DNA from: Bacteroidia bacterium
Lineage (GTDB): Bacteria > Bacteroidota > Bacteroidia > M30B66
DNA: 55,974 bases
Direction: 5' to 3'
Assembly (NCBI GenBank): GCA_019695235.1
Contig: JAIBAI010000014.1
Coordinates: 1 to 55,974 of the forward strand
Numbering within the stretch: the first letter of the stretch is position 1; each line of letters starts with the position of its first letter. Shown in pieces: positions 1 to 7,915 of the stretch. The notes below the pieces were generated by a model that searched no databases, had not been told where the DNA came from, and was given only the letters and a program-made list of their open reading frames with translations. The position numbers and the translations under genes were made by a program.

Positions 1-1013
1 TCGCCTTTGCGTTGCCAAACCCGTGGGTCGTAGTATTTTTTATTTGGCTTCTCCTCCCCTTCCGGATTCCCAATTTGACCTTGCAGATAGCCCTTGTTGG
101 CTTCGTAATAGTTCTTCACCCCTTCCCAGAAAGCCCATTGCAAATCGGTATCAATATTCATTTTTACCGCACCATAGGAAATAGCTTCTCTGATTTCCTC
201 CACCGATGAGCCTGAACCACCGTGAAACACAAAATTTACCGGATTATGGCCAGTTCCGAACTTCTCTTGAATATAGTCTTGCGAATTTTTTAAAATCACA
301 GGTTGCAGCTTCACATTGCCTGGTTTATATACCCCATGAACATTACCAAATGCTGCAGCAATAGTGAAGTTGTCGCTGATACTTTTTAGTTGTTCATAAG
401 CATAAGCAACTTCAGAGGGCTGGGTGTACAAATGATGGCTTTCAATACCTGTATTGTCAACTCCGTCTTCCTCTCCACCGGTAACACCTAATTCAATTTC
501 AAGTGTCATACCAAGTTTGGCCATCCGTTCTAAATAACGCTTACAGATTTCGATATTTTCTTCAATTGGTTCTTCGCTCAGGTCAAGCATGTGCGAACTG
601 TACAAAGGTTTGCCATGCTGTTTAAAGAATTTTTCACCCGCATCTAATAGCCCGTCAATCCATGGCAATAACTTCTTGGCGGCATGGTCGGTATGCAGCA
701 CCACTGGAATGCCATAGGCTTCTGCCATTAGGTGAACATGGTGCGCCCCTGCAATTCCACCTGCAATACTTCCTTGCTGTTGGTCGTTTTTCAATCCTTT
801 TCCGGCAAAAAACTGTGCCCCACCATTAGAAAACTGAACAATTACCGGAGAGTTCAGATTGCGTGCGGTTTCAAGTACTGCATTTACAGTATGACTGCTA
901 ATCACATTCACTGCCGGAAGCGCAAATTGCTCACGATTTGCCCGATTGAACAATTCATTTAACTGATTTCCGGATAAAACGCCTGCTTGCAGGCTTGTCG
1001 CTGTATGGCTCAT
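1..1013 (-). CDS. fbaA: Class II fructose-bisphosphate aldolase (C-terminus missing)
   Basis: Zinc-dependent aldolase that interconverts fructose 1,6-bisphosphate with glyceraldehyde 3-phosphate and dihydroxyacetone phosphate in glycolysis and gluconeogenesis. Reading the minus strand from ATG at 1013 gives an open frame (MSHTATSLQAGVLSG...) that runs to the window edge without a stop, about 337 codons. Family motifs are visible: VVLHTDHAAK with the zinc-binding HTDH, the SSHMLDLSEEP stretch, a VTGGEEDGVDN loop and the phosphate-binding FVFHGGSGSS near the visible end. The long class II form (about 355 aa) fits, so only a short C-terminal tail is missing. The start lies 6 bp after the stop of the alpha-amylase gene, so the two are probably cotranscribed. 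Confidence 0.93.
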   Translation of the reverse strand, partial: MSHTATSLQAGVLSGNQLNELFNRANREQFALPAVNVISSHTVNAVLETARNLNSPVIVQFSNGGAQFFAGKGLKNDQQQGSIAGGIAGAHHVHLMAEAYGIPVVLHTDHAAKKLLPWIDGLLDAGEKFFKQHGKPLYSSHMLDLSEEPIEENIEICKRYLERMAKLGMTLEIELGVTGGEEDGVDNTGIESHHLYTQPSEVAYAYEQLKSISDNFTIAAAFGNVHGVYKPGNVKLQPVILKNSQDYIQEKFGTGHNPVNFVFHGGSGSSVEEIREAISYGAVKMNIDTDLQWAFWEGVKNYYEANKGYLQGQIGNPEGEEKPNKKYYDPRVWQRKG

Positions 1014-1019
1014 AGGGAA

Positions 1020-2402
1020 TTAAAGGTTTTTAAAACGGTAAACAAGGTATTGCCAGGGTTTAAGTTGTATGCTGTAGTTGGCTTTGAATTTTAAGTCTTC
1101 TCCACTGAATAATTCTATTGCCTCGCCTGAAAGTTCTGGTGATTGAAGTTTTATCTTTTGCGCTTTTCCGGATAAATTAAGAATAAATAGCACTTTACTC
1201 TGCCCCTTCTTGCGTACGAAAGCATATACAAATTCATCTTTTCCGGATGCAAGTTTTACGAATTCACCTGCTTCGCGCCCATGGCGTAATGCAGCTTCCT
1301 GGGATTTAAGCTTCACCAGACGCGTATAAAAATCTGCCAAAGGAAAATTGCCCCAATCAATAGGGTCGGCCTCAAAGAATTTAAGCCTTTTGTTATTTGC
1401 CGCCTCTTGCCCACTATATATCATAGGCATTCCATTCAAGCCGAATGTTAGCACTGCAAATGTTTTTGCTCCTTCACCCAGTCGCTCAAACGCTGTACCG
1501 TTCCAGCTATTTTCATCATGGCTGCTTGTAAAATACATCCGGTAGGCTTCAGACGGATAAACTGACTGACCTTTCAGGTACACATCCATATCTAATGCGT
1601 TCTTCTTGCCTTTGGCTATATCGTTCATTAAATGATGCTGAGAAAAACTGTAAGTCATATCAAAAGCACCTTTATGTAAATCTTCCTTTTCACCTTCTGC
1701 CAGCATAAAAACTGGCTTGATGCGCTCCAGCTCCCGGCGTGTATCCTGCCAGAAATCAAGCGGAACCATTTCAGCTACATCACAGCGAAAACCATCAATG
1801 TTGGTAGCTTTCAACCAGAACTTCATGCTTTCGGTCATTAAGCTACGCATCTCACGGTTATCATAATTCAAATCAGCAACATCCGTCCAATCATCAACCG
1901 GAGGCTTTATTTGCCCTTTTGCATCACGTACGTAAAAATCAGGATGCTCAACTGTCCAGGCATGATCAAAAGCAGTATGGTTTGCTACCCAGTCTAAAAT
2001 CACCTTCATCCCGTTGGCATGGGCAGTTTTCACCATGATGATAAAATCTTCCATGGTGCCCATTTCCGGACTAATCGCAAGGTAGTCGCGAATACTATAA
2101 TAGCTACCTAATGTGCCTTTTCTGTTTTTCTCACCTATCGGCTGCACTGGCATTATCCATAAAAGTTGAATGCCCATAGCAGCGAGACGTGGAATCTGGT
2201 TACTAAAGGCATTAATAGTACCTTCTTTTGAATACTGCCGGATATTTACCTCATAAATGGTAGCATTAGCAAGGTTTTCAGTGACGGCTATCTTGTCAGA
2301 TACTTTTGCCATACTGATTGCCTTAAGGTTTTTTGTTTCGGGCTGTTGGGCCCAGGCCAAGGCTGTTAAGCAAGAAAATACGAATGCAATGGGAAGCTTC
2401 AT
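1020..2402 (-). CDS. Secreted or periplasmic GH13 alpha-amylase family glycosidase
   Basis: A 460-aa glycoside hydrolase of family 13 that should cleave alpha-1,4-glucans. The start at 2402 is chosen over an upstream in-frame codon because it begins a clean signal peptide (MKLPIAFVFSCLTALAWA, cleavage near residue 18). The (beta/alpha)8-barrel signatures are present: DWVANH at 137-142, GFRCDVAE with nucleophile D208, acid/base E236 in LAEGEK, and SSHDEN with D296. A short beta-sandwich C-domain follows. A TAATTTCG box, one mismatch from the Bacteroidota -7 consensus, lies about 30 bp upstream. It precedes fbaA by 6 bp, which suggests joint expression of glucan breakdown and a glycolytic step. 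The exact substrate cannot be read from the sequence. Confidence 0.88.
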   Translation of the reverse strand: MKLPIAFVFSCLTALAWAQQPETKNLKAISMAKVSDKIAVTENLANATIYEVNIRQYSKEGTINAFSNQIPRLAAMGIQLLWIMPVQPIGEKNRKGTLGSYYSIRDYLAISPEMGTMEDFIIMVKTAHANGMKVILDWVANHTAFDHAWTVEHPDFYVRDAKGQIKPPVDDWTDVADLNYDNREMRSLMTESMKFWLKATNIDGFRCDVAEMVPLDFWQDTRRELERIKPVFMLAEGEKEDLHKGAFDMTYSFSQHHLMNDIAKGKKNALDMDVYLKGQSVYPSEAYRMYFTSSHDENSWNGTAFERLGEGAKTFAVLTFGLNGMPMIYSGQEAANNKRLKFFEADPIDWGNFPLADFYTRLVKLKSQEAALRHGREAGEFVKLASGKDEFVYAFVRKKGQSKVLFILNLSGKAQKIKLQSPELSGEAIELFSGEDLKFKANYSIQLKPWQYLVYRFKNL

Positions 2403-2495
2403 GCATAAATGATTTACCGAAGGGTACGAAATTACAAATTCATAGCACATTAAAAACGAAACCATCTTCTTCTGACCTTAAATCTTTTCATGTAT

Positions 2496-2503
2496 TAAAT
2501 TTG
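2496..2503 (+). promoter_or_regulatory. -7 promoter box of uvrB
   Basis: TAAATTTG matches the Bacteroidota -7 consensus TAnnTTTG in full and ends 4 nt before the uvrB ATG. No TTG element is seen at the usual 17-23 bp upstream. If transcription starts a few bases after the box, the uvrB mRNA has essentially no leader. Confidence 0.5.
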
Positions 2504-2507
2504 CAGG

Positions 2508-4541
2508 ATGGATTTTAAAATAACATCAGAGTTTTACCCTACCGGAGATCAACCGGAAGCCATCCGGCAATTGACAGAAGGGGTGATGGCAGCCGAACGC
2601 GCGCAGGTATTACTGGGTGTTACTGGTTCAGGCAAGACATTTACCATAGCGAATGTTATTGAGAAAGTTCAGCGGCCTACCTTGATTTTAAGTCATAACA
2701 AGACCCTTGCTGCCCAGTTGTATCAAGAGTTTAAAACATTTTTCCCTCAGAACGCAGTTGAGTACTTCGTTTCCTACTACGATTATTACCAGCCGGAAGC
2801 GTACCTTCCAAGCTCGAACACTTATATTGAAAAGGATTTATCAATAAATGACGAAATTGAGAAGTTGCGTTTGAGTGCGGCATCTGCATTACTATCTGGC
2901 CGCAGGGATGTGATAGTAGTTTCATCAGTCAGTTGTTTATATGGTGTAGGCAATCCTGAAAGTATCCGGCAGAATACTATTAAAGTCAAGCGGGGCGACA
3001 TTATTAGCAGGAATAAATTTTTGCATTTACTGGTAGCGGCATTGTATTCAAGAACGGAAGGCGATTTTAAAAACGGCACCTTTAGGGTGAAAGGCGATAC
3101 AGTAGATGTTTTTGCCGGAAGCGCCATGGCAGCCTATCGTTTTTGCTTTTTTGGAGATGAGATTGAAATTATTGAAGCAATAGACCCTATATCTGGCGCT
3201 ACCCTTGAAGAACTTGAGCAGATTGCTGTATTCCCGGCTACCATTTATGTAGCTGCCAAAGAAAGCATGCAGGAAGCTATCTGGCAAATACAGCAAGATA
3301 TGGTAAAGCGTACCGACCAGTTCAAGGAAGAAATGAAGCCATTAGAAGCGAAAAGATTAGAAGACAGGGTGACTTATGATTTAGAAATGATTCGTGAACT
3401 GGGTTATTGCAGCGGAATAGAAAATTACTCCCGTTATTTTGATGGTCGCGCCCCGGGAACCCGTCCATTTTGCCTTATAGATTATTTCCCGGATGATTTC
3501 CTTATTGTTATTGATGAAAGCCATGTAACAATACCACAAATAAGGGCCATGTACGGAGGAGACCTCTCGCGCAAACAAAACCTGGTTGAGTATGGCTTCC
3601 GGCTTCCGGCGGCATTGGATAACAGACCTTTAAAATTTGATGAATTCACAGCTCTGATTAACCAGGTGATATACGTAAGCGCTACCCCGGCAGATTATGA
3701 ACTACAAGACAGTGAAGGGGTTGTGGTGGAGCAATTAATCAGGCCAACAGGATTGCTTGACCCGGTAATTGAAATCAGGCCCAGCCAGAACCAAATTGAC
3801 GATTTATTGGCTGAGGTTGACCGGGTGGTAAAACGTGATGAGCGGGTATTGGTTACCACGCTTACAAAGCGTATGGCTGAAGAGTTAAGTAAATACATGG
3901 CTCGGCTAAACATTCGTTGCAGGTATATCCATTCAGATGTTGACACCCTTGAACGTGTTGAGATTCTGGGCGACTTACGCCTCGGGAAGTTTGACGTTCT
4001 TATTGGAGTAAACCTATTACGTGAAGGACTTGACCTACCTGAAGTGTCGTTGGTAGCCATTCTGGATGCTGATAAAGAAGGTTTCCTTCGGTCAGAAAGG
4101 GCGCTTGTACAAACAGTTGGAAGGGCGGCCCGTAATATCAATGGCAAGGTGGTAATGTATGCCGATAAAATCACCGAATCTATGCGTAAAACCATAGATG
4201 AAACGAATCGAAGGCGCGAAAAACAGATGAACTATAATCTGGCAAACAACATTGTACCTGCACAGATTGTGAAATCGAAAGAACGTATTTTCGCAGCAAA
4301 TGAAACTTCCACAGGCTCAGGTACTTCTTCAAGACCATATATAGAGCAACAGACTACCAGTGGAGGACTGGCCGCTGATCCGATTACCCAATACATGAAC
4401 CGTGAGCAATTGCAAAAAGCCATTGCCCAGACACGAAAATCAATGGACAAAGCCGCAAAGGAACTTGATTTTATCGAAGCCGCCCGCCTGCGGGATGAGC
4501 TTTTTGAACTTGAAAAATTACTGAAAGAGCGAAATAATTAG
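2508..4541 (+). CDS. uvrB: Excinuclease ABC subunit B (UvrB)
   Basis: DNA-damage recognition helicase of nucleotide excision repair. It is loaded by UvrA, verifies the lesion and recruits UvrC. The 677-aa length is normal. Walker A GVTGSGKT is at 37-44, and the beta-hairpin signature YYDYYQPEAY is at 90-99. The helicase motif FLIVIDESHVTIPQ, the VGRAARN motif VI and the C-terminal UVR (UvrC-binding) segment in the last about 45 residues are all present. It is transcribed divergently from the amylase-fbaA pair across 105 bp and has its own -7 box. A VOC gene follows after 56 bp. Nothing appears to be missing. Confidence 0.98.
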   Translation: MDFKITSEFYPTGDQPEAIRQLTEGVMAAERAQVLLGVTGSGKTFTIANVIEKVQRPTLILSHNKTLAAQLYQEFKTFFPQNAVEYFVSYYDYYQPEAYLPSSNTYIEKDLSINDEIEKLRLSAASALLSGRRDVIVVSSVSCLYGVGNPESIRQNTIKVKRGDIISRNKFLHLLVAALYSRTEGDFKNGTFRVKGDTVDVFAGSAMAAYRFCFFGDEIEIIEAIDPISGATLEELEQIAVFPATIYVAAKESMQEAIWQIQQDMVKRTDQFKEEMKPLEAKRLEDRVTYDLEMIRELGYCSGIENYSRYFDGRAPGTRPFCLIDYFPDDFLIVIDESHVTIPQIRAMYGGDLSRKQNLVEYGFRLPAALDNRPLKFDEFTALINQVIYVSATPADYELQDSEGVVVEQLIRPTGLLDPVIEIRPSQNQIDDLLAEVDRVVKRDERVLVTTLTKRMAEELSKYMARLNIRCRYIHSDVDTLERVEILGDLRLGKFDVLIGVNLLREGLDLPEVSLVAILDADKEGFLRSERALVQTVGRAARNINGKVVMYADKITESMRKTIDETNRRREKQMNYNLANNIVPAQIVKSKERIFAANETSTGSGTSSRPYIEQQTTSGGLAADPITQYMNREQLQKAIAQTRKSMDKAAKELDFIEAARLRDELFELEKLLKERNN

Positions 4542-4597
4542 CAAATAAATTTTGAATGTAATAATTCCCAAAAACAAACCCTTTTAAAGCAACAATT

Positions 4598-5005
4598 ATG
4601 ACTAAGCAAATATTCATCAATTTAGCAGTTAGTGACCTTCAGAGGTCAAAAGAATTCTACACTGCCTTAGGATTTAGCAACAACCCTCAATTTTCAGATG
4701 ATACAGCACAATGCATGGTATGGAATGAAAGTATTTTTGTGATGCTGCTTACGCATGAAAAATTCAAGGTATTTACCAACAAGCCTATTGCTGATACCAA
4801 ATCACATATTGCAGGCCTATTTTCATTATCATTTGAAAGCCTTGACGCAGTAAACCAAACCATGAGCAGGGGTATTCATGCAGGTGGAATTGAAGTTAAT
4901 GAATTGAAGGATTATGGTTTTATGCAACAACGCACAATTGAGGATTTTGATGGTCATACATGGGAGATATTTTGTATGGATATGGCAAAACTCCCGCCAC
5001 AATAA
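4598..5005 (+). CDS. VOC (glyoxalase/bleomycin-resistance fold) family protein
   Basis: A 135-aa single-module vicinal-oxygen-chelate protein. It opens with the usual beta-strand (KQIFINLAVSDLQRSKEFYTALGF) and has a C-terminal DFDGHTWEIF strand carrying the typical metal-ligand Glu position. Proteins of this size form dimers with two active sites. They include glyoxalases, dioxygenases and resistance proteins, and the substrate cannot be predicted here. It follows uvrB by 56 bp in the same direction and may share its transcript. Its 3' end converges on norB. Confidence 0.8.
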   Translation: MTKQIFINLAVSDLQRSKEFYTALGFSNNPQFSDDTAQCMVWNESIFVMLLTHEKFKVFTNKPIADTKSHIAGLFSLSFESLDAVNQTMSRGIHAGGIEVNELKDYGFMQQRTIEDFDGHTWEIFCMDMAKLPPQ

Positions 5006-5040
5006 AACGGATGTTTGAAAAAGCCGCTTAAAACAAAATA

Positions 5041-5060
5041 ACAATAAAGGACTTTGTTGT
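5041..5060. terminator. Hairpin between VOC gene and norB, likely bidirectional terminator
   Basis: ACAATAAAG (5041-5049) pairs with CTTTGTTGT (5052-5060) with one G-U pair and a tight loop. T-rich runs follow on both strands (CTTTCTTATTTTT on plus, TTATTTTGTTTT on minus). It sits in the 60-bp gap between two converging genes. Confidence 0.55.
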
Positions 5061-5065
5061 CTTTC

Positions 5066-6427
5066 TTATTTTTCTGTTAAGGCTGAAATCCCATCCGGCA
5101 TAATTTTATGTTTTGTGCGCAACAGTGGCACAATCAATAAAACAAAGCCTATTGTTAAGCAAGTGCCTGCCGCAAAGAACACGTAGAAATATGGTCGAAG
5201 TGTGTTAATCATTGCCCCGTAAGGTAAAGAAGGCTCGTTAAACTGCCAGTATGATTTAGCAATACCGGCAAGGAGCAGAGATATAAAGAACACAGCAAGG
5301 CTTATATTGGTAGTTAAAAACGCAAACTTAAAATTAGGTTTTATGCTCACAGTTGTATCCCTTCCTCCAATGATCTCAAATGCGCAGGCCAGCAGCAGCA
5401 TTGTATTGATACCTATTGTAGTACCCATTGTATGTGCTACGATGATATGTGTACCATGCATGTATATATTAAGTGCCGGTACTGACATGGCGATGGCCAA
5501 TCCTAAGTTTACAAACACCCAGATATCGGCAGCATATAAAAACCAATAAGCATGAATATGTTGCTTCCTATTGTCGAACGTCAATGACTGGCGCCACAGA
5601 TAGATTATTCTTCCCAAAATAAACAGCTCAGTCATACTAACTGCATAGCCTATTATATGTGTATACTGGGCTGTTGGAAGGGTATAAATATGATGCCCCC
5701 AATTAAACATCAGGTTAAATAGACTCAAAAAGAACAGACCAAATGCCATATTTGAGCGACTATATTTCTGATTGCCAACGATTTTATCCATTAAATAAAT
5801 AGAGCTACCATACACCAGCATGTTCCATGCGCCTACCATTGAGCCATAAGATTTCCACTGAATGGTCATGTCTTGAACCAGGCGATTACGAATACCCGGA
5901 ATTACCCATAAGTTAGATTCGCAATAGGTGAAAAGCAGGAATATCACTCCCGTTGCCCACATCCATAGGTACACCGGCTTGTCTTTCAGGGTTTTGTTAT
6001 TGGAAAAAAATAAACTTAAAAACAAAACCCATCCCAATATTATTGGGATAGAGAAAACCGGTTGAAATTCCCAATATTCCCGGCCTCCAAATATTCCAAA
6101 ACAATAGGAAATAATAATAGCGATAAATGAAAATGAAAATAAATAGAATTGAATTTTCTGGATTCGGATTGATTTTAATGAAAATTGATTAATCTCTTGC
6201 AAGAACGTAAGTACTGCACCCATTGCAGTCATTAATATCCAAAAGACCGCTGACGATACGTGTAAAGGCCGCAATTTCTCAAAAGAAAAAATATCCTTTC
6301 CTGCCCCGGGTACGATGTACTGAATTGCTGCGAGCAAACCAAATAATAAGGCACTCAGCAAAAACAATAAGCCAACCCGAATAAACAAAGCAGATTGGTG
6401 AAAACTATTGTGCTGAAATGGTGCCAT
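5066..6427 (-). CDS. NorB-like heme-copper oxidase superfamily subunit I with non-canonical ligands
   Basis: A 453-aa, about 12-helix membrane protein resembling the catalytic subunit of cytochrome c-type nitric oxide reductase. Hallmarks: RPLHV with H56 (low-spin heme b ligand), NWGHHIYTLP with H245-H246 (two FeB ligands), E267 matching a conserved NorB Glu, and HGTHIIVAHTMG with H332 as the high-spin heme ligand. Odd points: the helix at about 187-217 that should bring the first FeB His and the active-site Glu has none (SYGSMVGAWN; Y194, V198 and N202 align with His207, Glu211 and Glu215 of the Pseudomonas enzyme). M334 also replaces the second low-spin heme His. The start at 6427 overlaps norC by 23 bp. 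A longer in-frame start at 6460 is less likely. NO reductase activity is therefore inference: it may belong to a divergent NOR clade or be a paralogue with another task. Confidence 0.8.
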   Translation of the reverse strand: MAPFQHNSFHQSALFIRVGLLFLLSALLFGLLAAIQYIVPGAGKDIFSFEKLRPLHVSSAVFWILMTAMGAVLTFLQEINQFSLKSIRIQKIQFYLFSFSFIAIIISYCFGIFGGREYWEFQPVFSIPIILGWVLFLSLFFSNNKTLKDKPVYLWMWATGVIFLLFTYCESNLWVIPGIRNRLVQDMTIQWKSYGSMVGAWNMLVYGSSIYLMDKIVGNQKYSRSNMAFGLFFLSLFNLMFNWGHHIYTLPTAQYTHIIGYAVSMTELFILGRIIYLWRQSLTFDNRKQHIHAYWFLYAADIWVFVNLGLAIAMSVPALNIYMHGTHIIVAHTMGTTIGINTMLLLACAFEIIGGRDTTVSIKPNFKFAFLTTNISLAVFFISLLLAGIAKSYWQFNEPSLPYGAMINTLRPYFYVFFAAGTCLTIGFVLLIVPLLRTKHKIMPDGISALTEK

Positions 6428-6809
6428 AAGGGTGTTGCGTAAATGTATTTGGGTCTGCAATGCCAGTACTGTTTGTATATTTCAGAAACGAGATAAGCGC
6501 CTGCATTTCTGATTCAGAAAGATGATAATTAGGCATCACCTGCGTGCCCGACTGTAAGAAAGCCTTGATGTAAGGCGCACCCTTATGACCATATACATTC
6601 GTAAGATCAGGGCCGAGGTGTCCGCCAAGACCATATAACTGATGACAGGCCACACAGTTCTTCTGCTGCCAGATAATTTTACCAGTTTGGGCAAGTTTAT
6701 CAGCCGGAAGTGCTTCTTTGTATTCTCTAAAATAAAGCACCGTAGTGTAAATTGCATAAAGAACAATTAATCCGATAAAAACCGACATTTTCCACTGGTA
6801 ATTACTCAT
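6405..6809 (-). CDS. norC: NorC-like membrane-anchored monoheme cytochrome c
   Basis: A 134-aa electron-entry subunit for the NorB-like protein. One N-terminal membrane helix (about 8-26) anchors a periplasmic cytochrome c domain. The heme c site CVACH is at 52-56, GLGGHLGPDLTNV is typical of NorC, and M92 in QVMPNYHLSE is the likely axial ligand. Start 6809 gives the standard short NorC N-terminus (MSNYQWKMSVF). An upstream in-frame ATG at 6839 would add ten residues and lie inside a palindrome. Gene order norC-norB with overlap is the classic arrangement. Two inverted repeats sit just upstream and point to regulated expression. Confidence 0.88.
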   Translation of the reverse strand: MSNYQWKMSVFIGLIVLYAIYTTVLYFREYKEALPADKLAQTGKIIWQQKNCVACHQLYGLGGHLGPDLTNVYGHKGAPYIKAFLQSGTQVMPNYHLSESEMQALISFLKYTNSTGIADPNTFTQHPYGTISAQ

Positions 6810-6820
6810 AGGGATAAAAA

Positions 6821-6843
6821 TATCATGAAATAAAACCATGATA
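6821..6843. promoter_or_regulatory. Inverted repeat directly upstream of norC
   Basis: TATCATG (6821-6827) and CATGATA (6837-6843) form a perfect 7-bp inverted repeat with a 9-bp spacer. It begins 12 nt before the norC ATG at 6809. It may be an operator or a hairpin in the norC leader. Confidence 0.45.
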
Positions 6844-6859
6844 TATGATGAAAGTCATA
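6844..6859. promoter_or_regulatory. CRP/FNR-family-like operator upstream of norC
   Basis: TATGA (6844-6848), six bases, then TCATA (6855-6859). This is a perfect palindrome with the TGA-N6-TCA core bound by CRP/FNR/DNR-type regulators. Members of that family commonly control nitric oxide reductase genes in response to NO or low oxygen. No such regulator gene is in the window. Confidence 0.5.
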
Positions 6860-7189
6860 TTTCTAAAATTTCAAACGCCATTGTAATGCATTGTATATAT
6901 GACACTTACCCCCTTTGTAATGCAAAAAAAATGTACAATGAAAATTAATCTGCTGTTTATTGATGATTTCGTATGTGGAGGTAGCATTTAAATTGACCGG
7001 AATTACGGGTCAATTTTTACCGTAGTTAAATTCATATGATGTGAAAATGCTTTTTCGAAAAAGGATATCAAAGTTTTTTTGAATTCTCTTAAATGTGTGG
7101 CCTGGAGAGGCGTTTTTGACTTCGAAAAAAAATGTTAAAATTTCTTAAAGAATAATTTCTTAAACATACTCTTCATATTAATAAGATAG
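6860..7189. other. Long intergenic control region between norC and the azurin gene
   Basis: About 330 bp without a credible gene, AT-rich and full of symmetry. TTGTAATGCA occurs twice (about 6880 and 6915). AAATTGACC (6990-6998) and GGTCAATTT (7008-7016) form a perfect 9-bp inverted repeat. The 14-bp palindrome CTTTTTCGAAAAAG lies at 7050-7063. The decamer ATTTCTTAAA is directly repeated at 7140-7149 and 7155-7164. It separates divergent norCB and the azurin gene and may serve both. A small RNA cannot be excluded. Confidence 0.5.
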
Positions 7190-7197
7190 TACATTTG
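7190..7197 (+). promoter_or_regulatory. -7 promoter box for the azurin gene
   Basis: TACATTTG matches TAnnTTTG exactly. The next credible start codon is 136 nt away at 7334, so this transcript would have an unusually long leader for this window. Confidence 0.5.
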
Positions 7198-7259
7198 CGC
7201 TGTGATTTTAATCATTAAACCACATTTGTATGTTGAATTCTTGCTACAATGATTCTTTT

Positions 7260-7275
7260 ACGCTTGAACAAGCGT
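7260..7275 (+). other. Hairpin in the azurin mRNA leader
   Basis: ACGCTTG (7260-7266) and CAAGCGT (7269-7275) form a perfect inverted repeat, foldable as a 6-bp stem with a GAAC tetraloop. It lies 58 nt before the start codon. Confidence 0.4.
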
Positions 7276-7333
7276 TCATACATTAAAACGCCATGCAAAC
7301 ACCTTAAATTCTCAATAATCACAAACAAACACC

Positions 7334-7849
7334 ATGAAAAAATCACTTTTAACTTTTGCAGCAGTAGCAGTAATTTTTACCGCTTGTAACCAAGGTTCAA
7401 AACCAGCTGAAACCACACCAACAGACTCAACAGCTGCCACGGAAGCACCTGCAGACCAGCCAGCAGCAAGTGCTGACGGTGTAATCACGCTTAACGCCGG
7501 AGATGATATGAAATATGATCTTTCGGAGATTATCGTAAAAGAAGGTCAAACTATCAAATTAACCCTCAACCATACCGGTAAAATGGCTGTTACTGCAATG
7601 GGGCATAACTTTGTTTTGCTAAAAAGCGGTGTAGCATTAGACGAATTTGCTACTGCTGCAATTGGCGCCAAAGACAATGACTATATTCCAAAAGATAAAG
7701 CAAATGATGTAATTGCTCATACCAAAACTATTGGTGGTGGTGAGTCAGTTACTATTGAGTTTCCTGCACCTGCAAAAGGTTCTTATGAGTTTCTTTGCTC
7801 ATTCCCTGGTCACTCTGCAATGATGCGTGGTAATTTTATCGTACAATAA
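7334..7849 (+). CDS. Azurin-like blue copper (type 1) lipoprotein
   Basis: A 171-aa periplasmic electron carrier. The lipoprotein signal ends with IFTAC (C18), and a Pro/Thr/Ala-rich linker (about 19-50) precedes a cupredoxin domain. The copper ligands match azurin: MGHNFVL with G90 and H91, then C155, H160 and M164 in LCSFPGHSAMMRG, with the azurin spacing C-x4-H-x3-M. Azurins pass single electrons between cytochromes and reductases. Its position opposite norCB suggests, but does not prove, that it donates electrons to NorC or to a terminal oxidase. It has its own promoter box, a long leader with a hairpin, and a strong terminator, so it is probably monocistronic and well expressed. Confidence 0.92.
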   Translation: MKKSLLTFAAVAVIFTACNQGSKPAETTPTDSTAATEAPADQPAASADGVITLNAGDDMKYDLSEIIVKEGQTIKLTLNHTGKMAVTAMGHNFVLLKSGVALDEFATAAIGAKDNDYIPKDKANDVIAHTKTIGGGESVTIEFPAPAKGSYEFLCSFPGHSAMMRGNFIVQ

Positions 7850-7881
7850 TTAAAACCTGTTGAACCTGTAATACAGGTCAG

Positions 7882-7915
7882 AAAAAAGGGATGTCTGCAA
7901 AGACATCCCTTTTTT
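7882..7915 (+). terminator. Strong rho-independent terminator after the azurin gene
   Basis: GGGATGTCT (7888-7896) pairs with AGACATCCC (7901-7909) around a GCAA tetraloop. The stem is extended by A6 opposite T6 and ends in a T-run. It is the best terminator in the window. A smaller ACCTGT/ACAGGT hairpin (7864-7878) precedes it. Confidence 0.93.

Noticed and set aside
3695-4195. Long minus-strand frame opposite uvrB
   Set aside because: Serine/arginine-rich composition typical of the reverse of a coding frame; uvrB is certain.
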